DNA of 64,000 nucleotides, taken from the NCBI RefSeq assembly GCF_900103215.1, contig NZ_FNGV01000001.1, forward strand, positions 868,001 to 932,000, read 5' to 3'. A program made the position numbers and the translations under genes. Below the pieces are notes generated by a model. That model did no database searches. It saw only the letters and a list, made by a program, of their open reading frames with translations, and had not been told where the DNA came from. Shown here in pieces: positions 62,517 to 64,000 of this stretch (its first letter is position 1; each line of letters opens with the position of its first letter). Origin of the DNA: Kriegella aquimaris. Lineage in GTDB: Bacteria > Bacteroidota > Bacteroidia > Flavobacteriales > Flavobacteriaceae.

Positions 62517-63635
62517 ATGCATTTAAAAATTGCCGTCTTAGGCGGGGACGGAATAGGCCCCGAAGTTTTAAAACAGTCGGTTAAATGCCTGCAAGCGGTA
62601 GCAGAAACTTTTGGCCATAATTTTACATTTACCGATGGCTTGGTCGGTGCGGCCGCCATTAAAAAAACAGGGAGTCCCCTACCCGATGCCACTCTTGAAC
62701 TTTGTAAAAAATCAGATGCCATATTATTCGGTGCCATAGGTGCCTTGGAATATGACAACGACCCAAACGCCAGGGTTCGACCAGAACAGGGTTTATTAAA
62801 ACTTAGAAAAGAATTGGACCTGTTCGCCAACATTAGGCCTGTTAAGGTATTTCCTATTTTGGCGCCAAAATCTCCATTAAAAGAACATATCATCAAGGGG
62901 ACCGATTTTGTTATCTATCGTGAACTTCTTGGTGGCATTTATTTTAACGAAAAAAAATTGAGTGAAGATGGCACCAAAGCCTCGGACCTCTGCGAATACA
63001 CAGAAGGTGAAATAAGCCGTATCGCCCATATGGCATTCAAAGCGGCTAAAAGGCGCAGAAAGAAACTCACTTTGGTAGACAAGGCAAACGTTTTGGAAAC
63101 TTCTCGCTTGTGGCGAAGGGTTGTAACCAACATTGGGGAAAGCTACCCCGAAGTTGAGCTGAACTGTTTATTTATAGACAATGCGGCCATTCAGATTATT
63201 TTAGACCCTCGTCAATTCGACGTAATATTGACCGAAAATATGTTCGGCGATATTCTGAACGACCAAGGCAGCGTAGTTTTAGGCTCGATCGGATTGCTTC
63301 CTTCGGCATCGGTGGGAACAAAAAATGCCATGTTCGAACCTGTTCATGGATCCTATCCCCAGGCCAAGGGTAAAAATATCGCCAATCCGGTGGCATCAAT
63401 TTTAAGTGTAGCAATGCTATTGCAGCATTTTGGTTTATTCGAAGAAGCAAATGCAGTAGTAGCGGCAATCTTGAAGTCTTTCCAAAAAAATATAGTGACT
63501 TCCGACGTGATGGGAAGCAGTAAATACGGCACCAATTACGTAGGCGATTTTATTGCCGAGAACATTGTCGATTCTGATGATAACCTTACCATGAACGATG
63601 AAAATATTTGGTTAGGGAAATCTACCATCATCTAA
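62517..63635 (+). CDS. leuB: 3-isopropylmalate dehydrogenase
   Basis: 372 residues. NAD-dependent oxidation and decarboxylation of 3-isopropylmalate. Motifs: LKIAVLGGDGIGPEVLKQS, FGAIGALEYDNDPNARVRPEQGLLKLRKEL (substrate Arg), IYRELLGGIYF, LVDKANVLETSRLWRRVV (Lys), NMFGDILNDQGSVVLGSIGLLPSASVG, EPVHGSYPQAKGKNIANPVASILS. It starts directly after the leuA stop. leuC and leuD are not in the window. Confidence 0.97.
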   Translation: MHLKIAVLGGDGIGPEVLKQSVKCLQAVAETFGHNFTFTDGLVGAAAIKKTGSPLPDATLELCKKSDAILFGAIGALEYDNDPNARVRPEQGLLKLRKELDLFANIRPVKVFPILAPKSPLKEHIIKGTDFVIYRELLGGIYFNEKKLSEDGTKASDLCEYTEGEISRIAHMAFKAAKRRRKKLTLVDKANVLETSRLWRRVVTNIGESYPEVELNCLFIDNAAIQIILDPRQFDVILTENMFGDILNDQGSVVLGSIGLLPSASVGTKNAMFEPVHGSYPQAKGKNIANPVASILSVAMLLQHFGLFEEANAVVAAILKSFQKNIVTSDVMGSSKYGTNYVGDFIAENIVDSDDNLTMNDENIWLGKSTII

Positions 63636-63843
63636 AATTTTAATTCGAAGATCTTTAGGGTAAACATTTAGCGTACAAGTATTCTATTAATGTCATCCCA
63701 TAGATTAGGAAAAAAAGTATACTTGGTGCGAAACACCTGAGCTTTCCATTAATTTACCGCCGAAAATTTAAAAACTAATTGAATCAAAAGCCGGAACGCA
63801 ACCTAAAGATGGTTGTGACAAATAATAAAACAAGGGATCTATA

Positions 63844-63874
63844 TTGAATGTCTTATGGCATTGTTTTATCTTTA
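63844..63874 (+). promoter_or_regulatory. probable pheT promoter, TTG-N20-TATCTTTA
   Basis: TTG (63844-63846) and TATCTTTA (63867-63874), spaced by 20 bases, deviate by one base from TAnnTTTG. ATG of pheT follows 19 bases later. The 208 bases between leuB and this point hold no gene. Confidence 0.5.
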
Positions 63875-63893
63875 CGGGCTATAAAATCGACCA

Positions 63894-64000
63894 ATGAACA
63901 TTTCATACAACTGGCTAAAACAGTTCCTAAAGATAGATTGGGAATCGCAAAAAACAGCCGAGCTATTGACGGATCTCGGACTTGAAGTAGAGGGTGTAAG
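63894..64000 (+). CDS. pheT: phenylalanine-tRNA ligase beta subunit, N-terminal part
   Basis: The visible codons read MNISYNWLKQFLKIDWESQKTAELLTDLGLEVEGV, the standard start of PheT beta subunits (SYNWLKQF, LTDLGLEVE). The gene runs off the window end. PheT pairs with PheS to charge tRNA-Phe. Confidence 0.93.
   Translation, partial: MNISYNWLKQFLKIDWESQKTAELLTDLGLEVEGV

Noticed and set aside
1-64000. CRISPR arrays, insertion sequences, rRNA or prophage genes
   Set aside because: No regularly spaced repeats, transposase motifs, rRNA-like stretches or phage structural proteins were recognised on either strand.

Overview
The window looks like a chromosomal segment of a Flavobacteriaceae bacterium (phylum Bacteroidota). 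Visible support: a gldI-type gliding lipoprotein, several lipoproteins with short Leu-rich signals ending in (S/G)C, TAnnTTTG-type -7 boxes, only one obvious AGGAGG Shine-Dalgarno site, families restricted to this phylum (DUF3810, DUF6122, DUF6503), and the order dapB-lepB-wbqC-DUF6122. The genus cannot be fixed from the sequence; Tat-exported Gfo/Idh/MocA proteins and a GH28-like enzyme fit the polysaccharide-using marine lineages, but that is inference. I saw no rRNA, tRNA, CRISPR array, insertion sequence or prophage gene.

Layout. 1-11,500: housekeeping block with the dapB end, lepB, a WbqC-like gene and DUF6122 on the plus strand; then a long minus-strand run (TPR protein, ribH, a small membrane protein, mutL, two rhomboids, an endonuclease/exonuclease/phosphatase protein) diverging from recF-lipoprotein-DUF721. 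11,500-18,450: ndk, a DHH phosphoesterase, gldI, a cyclophilin-FKBP fusion isomerase, a CBS protein, pepD and a DUF3810 protease-like protein. 18,589-21,522: metE divergent from an Lrp/AsnC regulator. 21,567-27,376: a compact minus-strand molybdenum cofactor cluster (moeA, TauE-type exporter, moeB-rhodanese, mobA, moaC, moaA, moaE, moaD). 27,440-34,756: DUF6503 lipoprotein, a SPOUT RNA methyltransferase, an M48 protease, rel/spoT, a Fur-family regulator and purA, closed by a strong terminator.

35,036-36,528 holds a MarR regulator and a DOMON protein; a nearly identical 22-bp palindromic operator, in inverted orientation, lies in front of each. 36,540-43,240 is an A/T-rich accessory island: a serine hydrolase and a GNAT acetyltransferase lie between two copies of an about 80-bp direct repeat, followed by a nuclease-like gene coupled to a HerA-type translocase ATPase, and a DUF2130 protein with a second PD-(D/E)XK core. 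The nuclease-HerA pair is the best candidate for an anti-phage defence system here; it resembles the known DUF4297-HerA design but its nuclease partner looks divergent.

43,338-55,918 is a catabolic/accessory stretch: GH28-like beta-helix lipoprotein, PLP decarboxylase, SMP-30-like propeller, BASS transporter, two Tat-signal Gfo/Idh/MocA oxidoreductases, two alpha/beta hydrolases, DUF998 and a hexapeptide-repeat protein. 56,168-63,635 returns to core genes (panB-lspA-rluA-type operon, DUF4252 lipoprotein, EamA exporter, a helical-repeat protein, leuA-leuB), and the window ends in the first codons of pheT.
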